A stretch of DNA of 64,000 nt from Prauserella muralis (GCF_003202285.1 NZ_MASW01000002.1:558001-622000); one strand, 5' to 3'; shown: positions 18,104-25,977, counted from the first letter of the stretch. Translations and numbers: made by a program. The notes: generated by a model not told the origin, from the sequence alone.

Positions 18104-18185
18104 CCCCAATGCGGCATTGGTGGCGTTGAACGCAACCAATGCCGCATTGGGGAAGTTGAGCGCTACGAATGCCACATTGGGGAGC
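18104..18185. repeat. Family B intergenic repeat, locus 1 (hairpin plus half-site, period 30)
   Basis: The inverted pair 18104-18125 and 18131-18152 forms a 22-bp stem with one mismatch and a TTGAA loop; the arms contain CCCCAATGCGGCATTGG and its complement. A third unit with CTACGAATGCCACATTGGGG ends at 18182, 30 bases after the second. It fills the gap between two converging genes, so it may act as a two-way terminator. Related loci: 38947-39034 and 57811-57868. Confidence 0.85.
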
Positions 18186-18192
18186 TCGGGGC

Positions 18193-19200
18193 TCAGGCGA
18201 GCGGCCGGCGCAGGGTCGACTCGCCGGCGCGCCACCAGCCGAGCACGTGGTCGGCCAGCCGGTCCTCCAGCAGGCTCGTGGCCTGGACGCCGAAGACGAC
18301 GTCGGCGGCTAGGTCCGGCTCTCGCTCCAGCAGGTCGCCGACCACGTCGCGGCGCAGCACCTGCTCGTGCACGGCGTCGGCCTCGACGTGCTCGGTGAAG
18401 AAGTGCACGCACGCCTCGTCGGCGCCGTGCCTGCGCAGCGCCTTCTCCATCCGCCGCGCGCTCGGCGCCGTGGTGATCTCCGCGGCGGCGAAGTGCCCGA
18501 CCAGCGCGCCCCGCAGGTTGCGGTGCAGCCCGAACATCGACATGAGGTTCACCGTGGCGAACGCGTGGGGCGGCACGTGCTCGGCGTAGCCCAGATAGCG
18601 CGCGTCCAGTCCGGCGGCGGTGAGCAGGTCGGCGTAGAGCCGGGAGTGCATCCGCTCGTACCGCCCGCCGCCGAACTCGTCGAACTCCACCGCCACCAGC
18701 GCCGCCTTGGCCCGGCCCTGCAGCCGCGGGATCGCGAACGCGTGCGGGTCGGCCTCCTTGAGGTGATAGATCGAGCGCAGCGCCAGGTACTCGCGCGTCT
18801 GCTCCCACGTGCCCTCGTCCTGCAGCCAGTGGGTGAGCCCGGTGCCGTCGACCGGCTCCACCAGGAGCTCGTCGAGTGTCCCTGCCACGTCGTCGCCGCC
18901 GGCCACGTCGGCCCGCAGAGCCGCCAGGAACGTCCTTTCGAGCGCGGCCCGCGTGCGCAACAGGGCGGGGTCCCACTCCCAGTCCGGGTCCACCCCGGCA
19001 AAGCCCCGGTAGTGCAGCTCGTAGCACACCTGGAGGGCGAGTTGCAGGTCGTCGCCGTAGGGGTGCGCGGGGCCGGTGTCGGTGGGCAGGGGGACGTCGC
19101 GGCGCGGGCCGTTGCCGAGCGCCGCGATGATCGCGGCGGACAGCGGGCCGCGGGGCAGCGGCAGCGTGGCCGCTTCGGTCGGAGCCGTGGGGGTGTGCAT
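18193..19200 (-). CDS. Iron-containing redox enzyme (haem-oxygenase-like fold)
   Basis: A 335-residue all-helical protein of the iron-containing redox (HDO) family. The metal-binding signature VEFDEFGGG followed by YERMHSRLY lies near residues 172-187, and a second ligand region HFFTEHVEADAVHEQ near 267-281. The HDO superfamily uses one or two non-haem irons to oxidise fatty acids, amino acids or its own side chains. The substrate here is unknown. The ATG at 19200 leaves a short Pro-rich leader before the first helix. It stands alone on the minus strand, converging on the CDGSH gene across the family B repeat, and its promoter lies back to back with the fructose operon. Confidence 0.82.
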   Translation of the reverse strand: MHTPTAPTEAATLPLPRGPLSAAIIAALGNGPRRDVPLPTDTGPAHPYGDDLQLALQVCYELHYRGFAGVDPDWEWDPALLRTRAALERTFLAALRADVAGGDDVAGTLDELLVEPVDGTGLTHWLQDEGTWEQTREYLALRSIYHLKEADPHAFAIPRLQGRAKAALVAVEFDEFGGGRYERMHSRLYADLLTAAGLDARYLGYAEHVPPHAFATVNLMSMFGLHRNLRGALVGHFAAAEITTAPSARRMEKALRRHGADEACVHFFTEHVEADAVHEQVLRRDVVGDLLEREPDLAADVVFGVQATSLLEDRLADHVLGWWRAGESTLRRPLA

Positions 19201-19262
19201 GGGCGCCGGTTACCCGCAAATCCGGCTCGGTATGTGCGCGGAGGACGGGTGTGGGGTTGACA

Positions 19263-19311
19263 CCTGCCCGTAACCCACATATAACCAACCAAAGCCAAAT
19301 CAACGGGCAGG
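19263..19311. promoter_or_regulatory. Candidate control region of the fructose operon
   Basis: A 9-bp inverted repeat, CCTGCCCGT (19263-19271) and ACGGGCAGG (19303-19311), encloses an unusually AT-rich stretch with repeated AACCAA/GCCAAA steps (AACCAACCAAAGCCAAA). It lies about 60 bases upstream of fruK and 63 upstream of the divergent iron-enzyme gene. A DeoR-type repressor usually controls such operons, but none is encoded beside this one. The assignment rests on symmetry and position only. Confidence 0.35.
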
Positions 19312-19372
19312 GAAGCCACATGTATGCACAGAAGCGCCGGCGCGCCGCGGCGGGACCCGAGGTGGTGCGCGC

Positions 19373-20317
19373 GTGATCGTCACGCTCACCCCCAATCCCA
19401 GCCTCGACTACACCGTCGAGCTCCGCGGGCTACGCCGGGGCGAGGTGCTGCGGGCCGACCGGTCGCATGTGGACCCCGGTGGCAAGGGGGTCAACGTGTC
19501 GCGTGCGCTCGCCGCGCACGGGCGCAAGACCACGGCCGTGCTGTTCGCGGGCGGCGCGGCGGGCAGCAGGCTCACCGAGCTGCTCGACGAGCTCGGCGTG
19601 GCCGTGCACCACGTCGCCGCCGCGGGCGACACCCGCGCCAACATCACCATCGCCGAGCCGGACGGCACGGTCACCAAGCTCAACCTGCCCGGCCCCGTCT
19701 GCCCGCGTGGCGAGGCCACGGGGCTGCTGGACGCCGTGCTCGCCGTGTGCGGCGAGGACACCGCGTGGGTCGCCGGATGCGGCAGCCTGCCGCCCGGCGC
19801 CGACGACGACACCTACGCCCGGCTGGTGACCCGCATGCGCGGCACCGGCGTGCGCGTGGCGGTCGACTCGTCGGGCCCCGCACTGGCCGCCTGTCTCGCG
19901 GCGGGACCGGACCTGGTCAAGCCCAACCGCGACGAGCTCGCCGAGTGCGCGGGGCTGCCCGTGCGCACCCTCGGCGACGCGGTGCGGGCCGCCGAGGCGC
20001 TGCGTTCCCGCGGCGCGCGCACCGTGCTCGCCAGCCTCGGCGCCGACGGTGCCGTCCTGGTCGGCGAGCACGGCGCCGTCCACGGCGAGGCTTCCGTCGA
20101 GGCCGCCCGCAGCAGCGTCGGGGCGGGCGACGCGCTGCTCGCCGGGTTCCTCGCCGCCGGGGGCGGACCGGAAGGCCTGCGCCAGGCTCTCGCCTGGGGC
20201 GCCGCCGCCACCGGGCTGCCCGGCAGCCGGATGCCCGCACCCGCCGACGTCGACCGCGTCGGCGTCACGATCCATCCCGCGGTCGAGGACGACCGTGTAC
20301 TCGAGGAGGGCCGCTGA
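19373..20317 (+). CDS. fruK: 1-phosphofructokinase
   Basis: A 314-residue PfkB-family sugar kinase, which phosphorylates fructose 1-phosphate from the PTS to fructose 1,6-bisphosphate. The N-terminus MIVTLTPNPSLDYTVEL is typical of FruK/LacC; the substrate-binding GGKGVNVSRALAAHG follows near residue 38. The C-terminal SSVGAGDALLAGFLAAGG contains the catalytic aspartate. The GTG start at 19373 gives the usual family N-terminus. It leads the operon fruK, EIIA, EIIBC, HPr; only one base separates its stop from the EIIA start. Unlike many actinobacterial fru operons, no DeoR regulator precedes it. Confidence 0.93.
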   Translation: MIVTLTPNPSLDYTVELRGLRRGEVLRADRSHVDPGGKGVNVSRALAAHGRKTTAVLFAGGAAGSRLTELLDELGVAVHHVAAAGDTRANITIAEPDGTVTKLNLPGPVCPRGEATGLLDAVLAVCGEDTAWVAGCGSLPPGADDDTYARLVTRMRGTGVRVAVDSSGPALAACLAAGPDLVKPNRDELAECAGLPVRTLGDAVRAAEALRSRGARTVLASLGADGAVLVGEHGAVHGEASVEAARSSVGAGDALLAGFLAAGGGPEGLRQALAWGAAATGLPGSRMPAPADVDRVGVTIHPAVEDDRVLEEGR

Positions 20318-20318
20318 C

Positions 20319-20771
20319 ATGGCCGAACTGATCACCGCCGACCTGGTCGAGCTGGACCTGGCAGGCACCGATCGCGACGAGGTCACCCGCGACCTCACCC
20401 GCAGGCTCGCCGACGCGGGCCGCGTCACGGACACGGAGGGCTTCCTCGCCGACCTGCGTGCCCGCGAGGCGCAGATGCCCACCGGCATCGAGGGCGGTAT
20501 CGGCATCCCGCACGCGCGCTCCGCCCACGTCACCGAGCCCACGCTGGGCTTCGGTCGCAGCAAGTCCGGTGTCGACTTCGGTGCCACCGACGGCCCCGCA
20601 CACCTCATCTTCCTCATCGCCGCGCCCGAAGGCGGCGGGGACGCGCACCTGACCATCCTGGCCTCGCTCGCGCGGCGCCTGATGCACCAGTCGTTCCGCC
20701 AGTCGCTGCACGAGGCGCCGGACGCCGACGCGGTCGTGCGGATCGTGCGCGAGGAGGTGCTCGGACAGTGA
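20319..20771 (+). CDS. PTS fructose EIIA component
   Basis: A 150-residue EIIA of the fructose/mannitol family. It accepts a phosphoryl group from HPr on the histidine in GIGIPHARSAHV near residue 63 and passes it to EIIB. The core EGFLADLRAREAQMPTGIEG is typical. A GGAGGG ribosome-binding site overlaps the end of fruK. It is a stand-alone gene here, split from EIIBC; the GTG start of EIIBC overlaps its stop. Cytoplasmic. Confidence 0.92.
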   Translation: MAELITADLVELDLAGTDRDEVTRDLTRRLADAGRVTDTEGFLADLRAREAQMPTGIEGGIGIPHARSAHVTEPTLGFGRSKSGVDFGATDGPAHLIFLIAAPEGGGDAHLTILASLARRLMHQSFRQSLHEAPDADAVVRIVREEVLGQ

Positions 20772-22261
20772 GGTTCGTCGCCGTGACGTCGTGCCCCACG
20801 GGCATCGCGCACACCTACATGGCCGCCGAGTCGCTCGAACAGGCCGCCACGGCGGCGGGCCACGAGATCACCGTGGAGACCCAGGGCGCCGCGGGCTCGC
20901 AACCGCTGAGCGCGGAGGACATCGCCGCGGCCGACGCCGTGCTGTTCGCCGCCGACGTCGACGTGCGCGACCGGGAACGGTTCGCGGGCAAGCCGGTGGT
21001 GGCCAAGGGCGTCAAGGCCGCCATCAACGACGGCGCGGGGTTCGTCGCCGAAGCCGTCCGAGCCGCCGAGCAGGGCGCCCGGCGCCCGGAGCGCGAGCAG
21101 GCGGCCGAGCCCGCACCGGCCACCAAGGTGGACCCGACCGCGGGCGCCGCGACCCGCGTACGCCAGTGGCTGATGACCGGTGTGAGCTACATGATCCCGT
21201 TCGTCGCGGCGGGCGGCATCCTGATCGCGATCGCCTTCCTGCTCGGCGGCGCCGAGATCGCCACGATCGTCGACGGCGGCGAGTTCGGCGGCCGGGAGTA
21301 CGAGGGCGTCAGCGACCTGTCCAACCTGCTCGGCGAGGCGGGCATCGCGGGCGTGCTGTTCAAGATCGGCTCGACGGCCTTCGAGATGCTCGTGCCGATC
21401 CTCTCCGGCTTCATCGCCTTCGGCATGGCCGACCGCCCCGGCATCGCGCCCGGCATCGTCGGTGGCCTGCTAGCCTCCGCGATCGGTGCCGGGTTCCTCG
21501 GTGGCCTGGTCTCGGGCCTGCTCGCCGGTTTCGTCGTGCTGGGCCTGAAGAGGCTCACGGTGCCGCGCGGCGTCGCCGGGGTGATGCCCGTCGTGGTGAT
21601 CCCGTTGGTGTCCACTGTGGTCGTCGGGTTACTGATGGTCATCGTCGTCGGCGAGCCGATCGCGGCCGCGCAGAGCGGCATGACCGACTGGCTCTCCGGG
21701 CTCTCCGGCGGCACCGCGTGGCTGCTCGGCGGCCTGCTCGGGCTGATGATGGCCTTCGACATGGGCGGCCCGGTGAACAAGGTCGCCTACACCTTCGGCA
21801 TCGCCGCGCTCTCCAGCGGTGACACCGTGATCATGGCCGCGGTGATGGCGGCGGGCATGACTCCGCCGCTCGGTCTCGCGCTCGCCACCGTGATCCGCAA
21901 GCGGCTGTTCAGCCCCGCCGAGCAGGAGGCGGGCAAGGCGGGCTGGCTGCTCGGGCTGTCGTTCATCACCGAGGGCGCCATCCCGTTCGCCGCGGGCGAT
22001 CCGCTGCGGGTCATCCCGTCCCTGATGGTCGGCAGCGCCACCACGGGTGCGTTGTCCGTCCTCTTCGGATCGACCTCGCCCGCTCCGCACGGCGGCGTCT
22101 GGGTGGTCGGCCTCGTCGGGCAGCCGCTCCTGTACCTGCTGGCGATCGCCATCGGCACCGTGGTGACGTGTGCCTGCGTGGTGCTGGCCAAGAGCGTCGG
22201 CAGGCAGAAGGCCGCCGACGACACCACCAACGTGTCGGCCCAGGCGCCGGTCACCGTCTGA
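20768..22261 (+). CDS. fruA: PTS fructose EIIBC permease
   Basis: A 497-residue membrane permease that imports fructose and phosphorylates it at C1. Residues 1-100 are EIIB with the phospho-cysteine in VTSCPTGIAHTYMAAE. After an Ala/Pro linker the EIIC domain begins WLMTGVSYMIPFVAAGGIL near 135, with about nine membrane segments and the conserved FITEGAIPFAAGDPLRVIP near 400. The GTG start overlaps the EIIA stop (GTGA). The length is typical for an EIIBC lacking the EIIA domain. Confidence 0.93.
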   Translation: MRFVAVTSCPTGIAHTYMAAESLEQAATAAGHEITVETQGAAGSQPLSAEDIAAADAVLFAADVDVRDRERFAGKPVVAKGVKAAINDGAGFVAEAVRAAEQGARRPEREQAAEPAPATKVDPTAGAATRVRQWLMTGVSYMIPFVAAGGILIAIAFLLGGAEIATIVDGGEFGGREYEGVSDLSNLLGEAGIAGVLFKIGSTAFEMLVPILSGFIAFGMADRPGIAPGIVGGLLASAIGAGFLGGLVSGLLAGFVVLGLKRLTVPRGVAGVMPVVVIPLVSTVVVGLLMVIVVGEPIAAAQSGMTDWLSGLSGGTAWLLGGLLGLMMAFDMGGPVNKVAYTFGIAALSSGDTVIMAAVMAAGMTPPLGLALATVIRKRLFSPAEQEAGKAGWLLGLSFITEGAIPFAAGDPLRVIPSLMVGSATTGALSVLFGSTSPAPHGGVWVVGLVGQPLLYLLAIAIGTVVTCACVVLAKSVGRQKAADDTTNVSAQAPVTV

Positions 22262-22277
22262 GAGTGAGGAGACAGCC

Positions 22278-22544
22278 ATGCTGGAACGTCGAGTGACCGT
22301 GGGGTCGCGAGTCGGCCTGCACGCCCGCCCCGCAGCCGTGTTCGCCAAGGCCGCCGCCGCGCAGCCGGTGCCCGTGACCATCGGCAAGGACGGCCAGGAC
22401 CCGGTGGACGCGCGCAGCGTGCTCTCGGTGATCGGCCTCGGCGCGCGCAGTGGCGAGGAGGTCGTGCTGCGCGCCGAGGGGCCGGAGGCCGAACGGGTGC
22501 TCGCCGAACTGGCCGAGGTCGTGGCCACCGACCACGACGGCTGA
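22278..22544 (+). CDS. ptsH: HPr phosphocarrier protein
   Basis: An 88-residue HPr. The active-site histidine is in VGLHARPAAVFAKAA at about residue 15, and the Ser-46 region is ARSVLSVIGLGARSGEE. It relays phosphate from enzyme I to EIIA. ATG 22278 follows GTGAGGAGACAGCC. It closes the fructose operon 16 bases after EIIBC. Enzyme I is not in the window. Confidence 0.93.
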   Translation: MLERRVTVGSRVGLHARPAAVFAKAAAAQPVPVTIGKDGQDPVDARSVLSVIGLGARSGEEVVLRAEGPEAERVLAELAEVVATDHDG

Positions 22545-22600
22545 TCGATCGACCGCCGACGCGGCCGGGGCGACCCGTACGCGGGCTCCGCCGACCTCAG

Positions 22601-22656
22601 CGCAGAACTCGCGGGCCTGAGCGCAGAACTCGCGGGCCTGAGCGCAGGACTCGCGG
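22601..22656 (-). repeat. Family A intergenic tandem repeat, locus 2 (3 copies, period 21)
   Basis: Three copies in the opposite orientation to loci 1 and 3, starting at 22601, 22622 and 22643 (CGCAGAACTCGCGGGCCTGAG in part, that is CGCAGRACTCGCG cores). They lie between the converging ends of the HPr gene and the Thr-rich protein gene, stopping 4 bases from the latter's stop codon. Confidence 0.85.
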
Positions 22657-22659
22657 CGG

Positions 22660-23208
22660 TTACAGGCAGAAGATCCACCAGCAGTCGTCGTCGTCCGGTT
22701 CCGTGGGGGTGGTCGGCGGCGGCGAGTTCGGGGGCGTCGGCTGGGAGGTGGTGGGGCCGCCCGGCTGGGAGGGGTCCGGTTCGATCGGGTCCGGCTGCGC
22801 GGTGGTGGTGGTCGTGACCACGCTGCTGGTCGGCACGCTCGTCGTCGTGGTGGTGGTGCTCGACGAGGTGGTCGTCGTCGTGCTGGTCGATGCCGCGCTG
22901 CTCGTGGTGGTGGCCTGCACCGGCGTGCCGCCGCCCTCGGGATTGCCGGTCGTGAAGGTCACCTCGGTGGTGGGCGTGGTGTCGGGGCCAGCGACGCCGG
23001 AGGTGGCCTCGGGCAACGCGACGATCGCGCGCTCGTCGTGCTCGTCGAAGCCGCCGCCCGTGATGCCGACGACGAGCGCGGCGACGAGGCAGCCGATGAC
23101 GACGGCGCCCATGACCGCCACGACGCGGAACCGGGACCCGGGCCCCGGAAGGCCGCGATCGTTCCAGTCGTCGTCGGGCAGCCGCGTCACCGACACGTCG
23201 TTGTCCAC
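22660..23208 (-). CDS. Thr/Pro-rich single-pass membrane protein, function unknown
   Basis: A 182-residue protein I do not recognise. A cytoplasmic N-terminus of about 28 residues is followed by one membrane segment (VVAVMGAVVIGCLVAALVVG, about 29-48). Then comes a long outside region of Thr/Ser/Pro low complexity (about 95-170) resembling a cell-wall-spanning stalk. It ends in an abrupt acidic and aromatic tail, DDDDCWWIFCL, with two cysteines. The GTG start at 23208 gives a sensible N-in topology. It stands alone, with the family A repeat directly after its stop and about 100 bases of intergenic DNA in front. A surface stalk protein is the likeliest role. Confidence 0.68.
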   Translation of the reverse strand: MDNDVSVTRLPDDDWNDRGLPGPGSRFRVVAVMGAVVIGCLVAALVVGITGGGFDEHDERAIVALPEATSGVAGPDTTPTTEVTFTTGNPEGGGTPVQATTTSSAASTSTTTTTSSSTTTTTTSVPTSSVVTTTTTAQPDPIEPDPSQPGGPTTSQPTPPNSPPPTTPTEPDDDDCWWIFCL

Positions 23209-23314
23209 CGCGTGAGGCCTTTCGGGCTGGTACTCAACGGAGGCTACTTACGGTAGGACATCACTCGATGTGGGGACATGGGGCCTCAAATTGTCACAGT
23301 GAGCAACAACCATC

Positions 23315-24109
23315 TCAGGTAGTGAGAAGGAATTTTTCCACGATCTCGCTGAACTCCCGCTCCCGTTCCAGGTTCGGCAGGTGCGCCGCGCCCTCGATGA
23401 TCGCGAGCTGCGAGCCGGGGATGCGCTCGTGCAGGAACCGGGCCACCTCCACGGGGGTGAACTCGTCCTCGCTGCCAACCATCACCAGCGTCGGCACCGT
23501 GATACGCCCGAGCAGGTCCACATAATCCCTTCGTTCGGCCCTGCCCCGCAGGGCCGCCGCCGCCCCCTGCGGTGGGGCGCCGCGCATCATCGCCGAGACG
23601 TGCAGCGCCACCAGGGGCGCCGTCTCCACGGTGTGCGGCGCGATCATCGTCGTCAGCACCTCGTCGGCGTAGCCGCGCATGCCCTCGGCGAGCAGCCGGT
23701 CGGCCTGCGCCCGGCGGCGTACCCTGCCCTCCGGCGTCTCGGCGTGCGGGGAGGTGTCGGCCAGCACGAGGGCACGGATCCGGTCGGGCACGAGCCGCTG
23801 CAACTCGAGGGCGATCTGCCCGCCCATGGACAGCCCGGCAAGCGCGAACCGGCGCACCCGCAGCCGGTCGAGCAGGGCGAGGATGTCCCGCGCGAAGGTC
23901 TCCAGCGACGTGCTGCCCGGGACCACGCTGCTCTGCCCGTACCCGCGCAGGTCCGGCGCGATCGCCCGCCAGCCGGCCTCGGCGAGGCTGCGGGTCTGCG
24001 GTCGCCACATCGAGCGGTCGAACGGGTGGCCGTGCACCAGCACGACCGCGTCGCCGGTGCCCTCGTCGTCGTAGCCGATCGTGATGCCGTTGGCGCGTGT
24101 GGTGGTCAC
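23315..24109 (-). CDS. Alpha/beta hydrolase
   Basis: A 264-residue alpha/beta-hydrolase. The oxyanion region is VLVHGHPFDRSMW near residue 25, the nucleophile elbow is LAGLSMGGQIALE with the serine near residue 90, and the catalytic histidine is probably in EGAAHLPNLERE near the C-terminus, after an aspartate in VGSEDEFTP. The family includes esterases, lactonases and haloperoxidase-like enzymes; the substrate is unknown. GTG 24109 is preferred; an ATG 45 bases upstream would run through the shared operator. It is divergent from a MocR regulator gene, which probably controls it. Confidence 0.87.
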   Translation of the reverse strand: MTTTRANGITIGYDDEGTGDAVVLVHGHPFDRSMWRPQTRSLAEAGWRAIAPDLRGYGQSSVVPGSTSLETFARDILALLDRLRVRRFALAGLSMGGQIALELQRLVPDRIRALVLADTSPHAETPEGRVRRRAQADRLLAEGMRGYADEVLTTMIAPHTVETAPLVALHVSAMMRGAPPQGAAAALRGRAERRDYVDLLGRITVPTLVMVGSEDEFTPVEVARFLHERIPGSQLAIIEGAAHLPNLEREREFSEIVEKFLLTT

Positions 24110-24136
24110 ACATCCGACGCTATGCGGAGCGATACG

Positions 24137-24170
24137 TCGGTGCAATAAAAACATTGCGCTCGGTGCAATA
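24137..24170. promoter_or_regulatory. MocR-type direct-repeat operator and leaderless promoter region
   Basis: TCGGTGCAATA occurs twice (24137-24147 and 24160-24170), start to start 23 bp, about two helical turns. An inverted GTGCAAT...ATTGCGC pair lies within it. The block occupies the gap between the divergent alpha/beta-hydrolase and MocR genes. Directly after it, TAATCT at 24169-24174 lies at -10 distance from the GTG at 24181, consistent with a leaderless mRNA, since no Shine-Dalgarno is present. MocR proteins typically bind such direct repeats and repress themselves. Confidence 0.65.
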
Positions 24171-24180
24171 ATCTCCCACC

Positions 24181-25506
24181 GTGGACGACTACCGTGCTCT
24201 CGCCGACGCCATGGCCGCCGACATCGCCGCGGGCAGGCTCCGCCCCGGCCAGCGCCTTCCGCCGCAACGCCGGTTCGCCCGCGACCGCCGCATCGCAGCC
24301 TCGACGGCGGCCAGGGTCTACACCGAACTGCGCCGCCGCGGCCTCGTCGTCGGCGAGGTGGGCCGCGGCACCTACGTGCGGGCGGGACAGGCGCCGGGGG
24401 AGCCCGCGCTCGTCGAGCCGGGACAGGCCCGTGTCGATCTGGAGCTGAACTTCCCCGTGCTGCCGCAACAGCCGGACCTGCTGGCGCGCTCGCTGGCGCC
24501 GCTGCTGCGGCCCGGTGCCTTCGCCGAGGCCACCCGCCCCGCCGGTACGGCGGGCACGCCGCGGGCCAGGGCCGCGGCGGCCGCGCTGCTCACCCGTTCC
24601 GGCTGGGCGCCGGACGAACGCCGGATCCTGTTCGCGGGCAACGGCAAGCAGGCGATCGCGGCCGCCGTGGCCGCGCTGGTGCCCACCGGCGGAAGGCTCG
24701 GCGTGGAGGCACTGACCTACCCCGTGGTGAAAGGCGTCGCGGCCAGGCTCGGCGTCACGCTCGTGCCCCTGGTCACCGATGGCGAGGGACTGGTGCCCGA
24801 GGCCGTGCGCGCGGCGCGGCCGCACGCGGTGTACGTCCAGCCGACGCTGCACAACCCCCTGGGCAGCACCATGCCCGGACCCCGGAGGGAGGAGCTTGCC
24901 GCCGTCCTGCGGTCGCTGGACATCCCCGCCGTCGAGGACACCATCTACGCGTTCCTGCGCGACGAGCCGCCGCTGGCGGCCTACGCGCCGGAACGCACGG
25001 TGCTGGTGGACAGCCTGTCGAAACGGCTGGCGCCGGGGCTCACGCTGGGCTTCGCCGTGCCGCCCGCCGCGCTGGCCGGGCGGGTCGCCTCCGCGGTGCG
25101 GTCCGGGACGTGGACCGCGCAGGGCTTCGCGTTGGAGGCGGCGACCCACTGGATCGAGGACGGCACGGCCGTCGCGGTGCAGGATGCCAAGCGCGACGAT
25201 GCCGCACACCGGCAGCGGATCGTCCAGGCGCGGCTGGCCGGCCTGGCCGTCCACGGAGACCCCGCGGCCTACCACTGCTGGTGGGAGCTGCCCGAGCACT
25301 GGCGCGCGGAAACGTTCGTGGCCGCCGCCGCGCGGCGCGGCATCGCCGTCAGCCCGGCCGGGGCGTTCGCCGTCGGCGCCGGGCACGCCCCGAACGCGGT
25401 GCGCCTGGCGCTGGCGTCCCCTCCGCCCGCCACCCTGTCCGGGGCGCTGGACGTGCTCGCGGCACTCGCCACGGCGAGCCCCGACGACGAGGACGCCCTC
25501 ACCTGA
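24181..25506 (+). CDS. MocR-family regulator (GntR helix-turn-helix plus aminotransferase-like domain)
   Basis: A 441-residue PLP-dependent transcription regulator. Residues 1-65 are a GntR winged helix (RLPPQRRFARDRRIAASTAA, then GEVGRGTYVR). Residues 90-430 are a fold-type I aminotransferase domain with the PLP lysine in LVDSLSKRLAPGLTLGF near residue 281 and the cofactor-ring aspartate replaced in the motif VEDTIYAFL. The effector may be an amino-compound or PLP. No ribosome-binding site precedes the GTG, so translation is probably leaderless. It is divergent from the alpha/beta-hydrolase gene across a direct-repeat operator; that gene and its own promoter are the likely targets. Confidence 0.88.
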   Translation: MDDYRALADAMAADIAAGRLRPGQRLPPQRRFARDRRIAASTAARVYTELRRRGLVVGEVGRGTYVRAGQAPGEPALVEPGQARVDLELNFPVLPQQPDLLARSLAPLLRPGAFAEATRPAGTAGTPRARAAAAALLTRSGWAPDERRILFAGNGKQAIAAAVAALVPTGGRLGVEALTYPVVKGVAARLGVTLVPLVTDGEGLVPEAVRAARPHAVYVQPTLHNPLGSTMPGPRREELAAVLRSLDIPAVEDTIYAFLRDEPPLAAYAPERTVLVDSLSKRLAPGLTLGFAVPPAALAGRVASAVRSGTWTAQGFALEAATHWIEDGTAVAVQDAKRDDAAHRQRIVQARLAGLAVHGDPAAYHCWWELPEHWRAETFVAAAARRGIAVSPAGAFAVGAGHAPNAVRLALASPPPATLSGALDVLAALATASPDDEDALT

Positions 25507-25508
25507 CC

Positions 25509-25592
25509 CGCGAGTCCTGCGCTCAGGCCCGCGAGTTCTGCGCTCACGCCCGCGAGTCCTGCGCTCACGCCCGCGAGTCCTGCGCTCGGCAC
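25509..25592 (+). repeat. Family A intergenic tandem repeat, locus 3 (4 copies, period 21)
   Basis: Four copies at 25509, 25530, 25551 and 25572, each beginning CGCGAGTYCTGCGCTC. The array begins immediately after the MocR stop codon and ends about 70 bases before the DUF2795 gene. It is the longest and most regular family A array in the window. Confidence 0.88.
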
Positions 25593-25662
25593 CGGTGGAA
25601 GGCCCGGCTGGAGCGTTTCCCGGCCCGCGCGGGCGGGTACGCGCGCAGCGGAGGTGAGAACC

Positions 25663-25977
25663 ATGGTCACGACCGCCGAGCGGCTGCGTGCCGCACTGTC
25701 CACTGCGGACTTCCCTGCGAGCAAGGAGGATCTCGTGCGCTGCGCCGAGCGCGCCGAGGCCGACTCCGGCACCATCGGCGCGCTGAACGCGATTCCGCCC
25801 GTGCAGTACGACAACCTCGCCGAGGTGATGCAGTCGGCTCCGTTCGACCAGGGCCACGAGCCCGGTGAGGTCGCGCAGCGCCGCCAGGAGCACGACAAGC
25901 CCGGGTTGGCGCAGCAGGAGAAGGACGTCACCGGGCACCCGATCGTCGACGAACTCGGGGAGAACCGCGGCAGCTGA
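25663..25977 (+). CDS. DUF2795 family protein
   Basis: A 104-residue protein. The first 60 residues are the helical DUF2795 domain (LRAALSTADFPASKEDLVRC, then LNAIPPVQYDNLAEVMQ). The rest is hydrophilic (GEVAQRRQEHDKPGLAQQEK) and resembles a disordered tail. GGAGGTGAGAACC precedes ATG 25663. The family is small and actinobacterial, of unknown role, often in general-stress regulons. It stands alone downstream of the family A array. Confidence 0.82.
   Translation: MVTTAERLRAALSTADFPASKEDLVRCAERAEADSGTIGALNAIPPVQYDNLAEVMQSAPFDQGHEPGEVAQRRQEHDKPGLAQQEKDVTGHPIVDELGENRGS

Noticed and set aside
25509-25592. Family A repeats read as a translated 7-residue repeat (RESCAHA-like)
   Set aside because: No start with a ribosome-binding site, no conserved flanking protein, and the same unit occurs in the opposite orientation at another locus.
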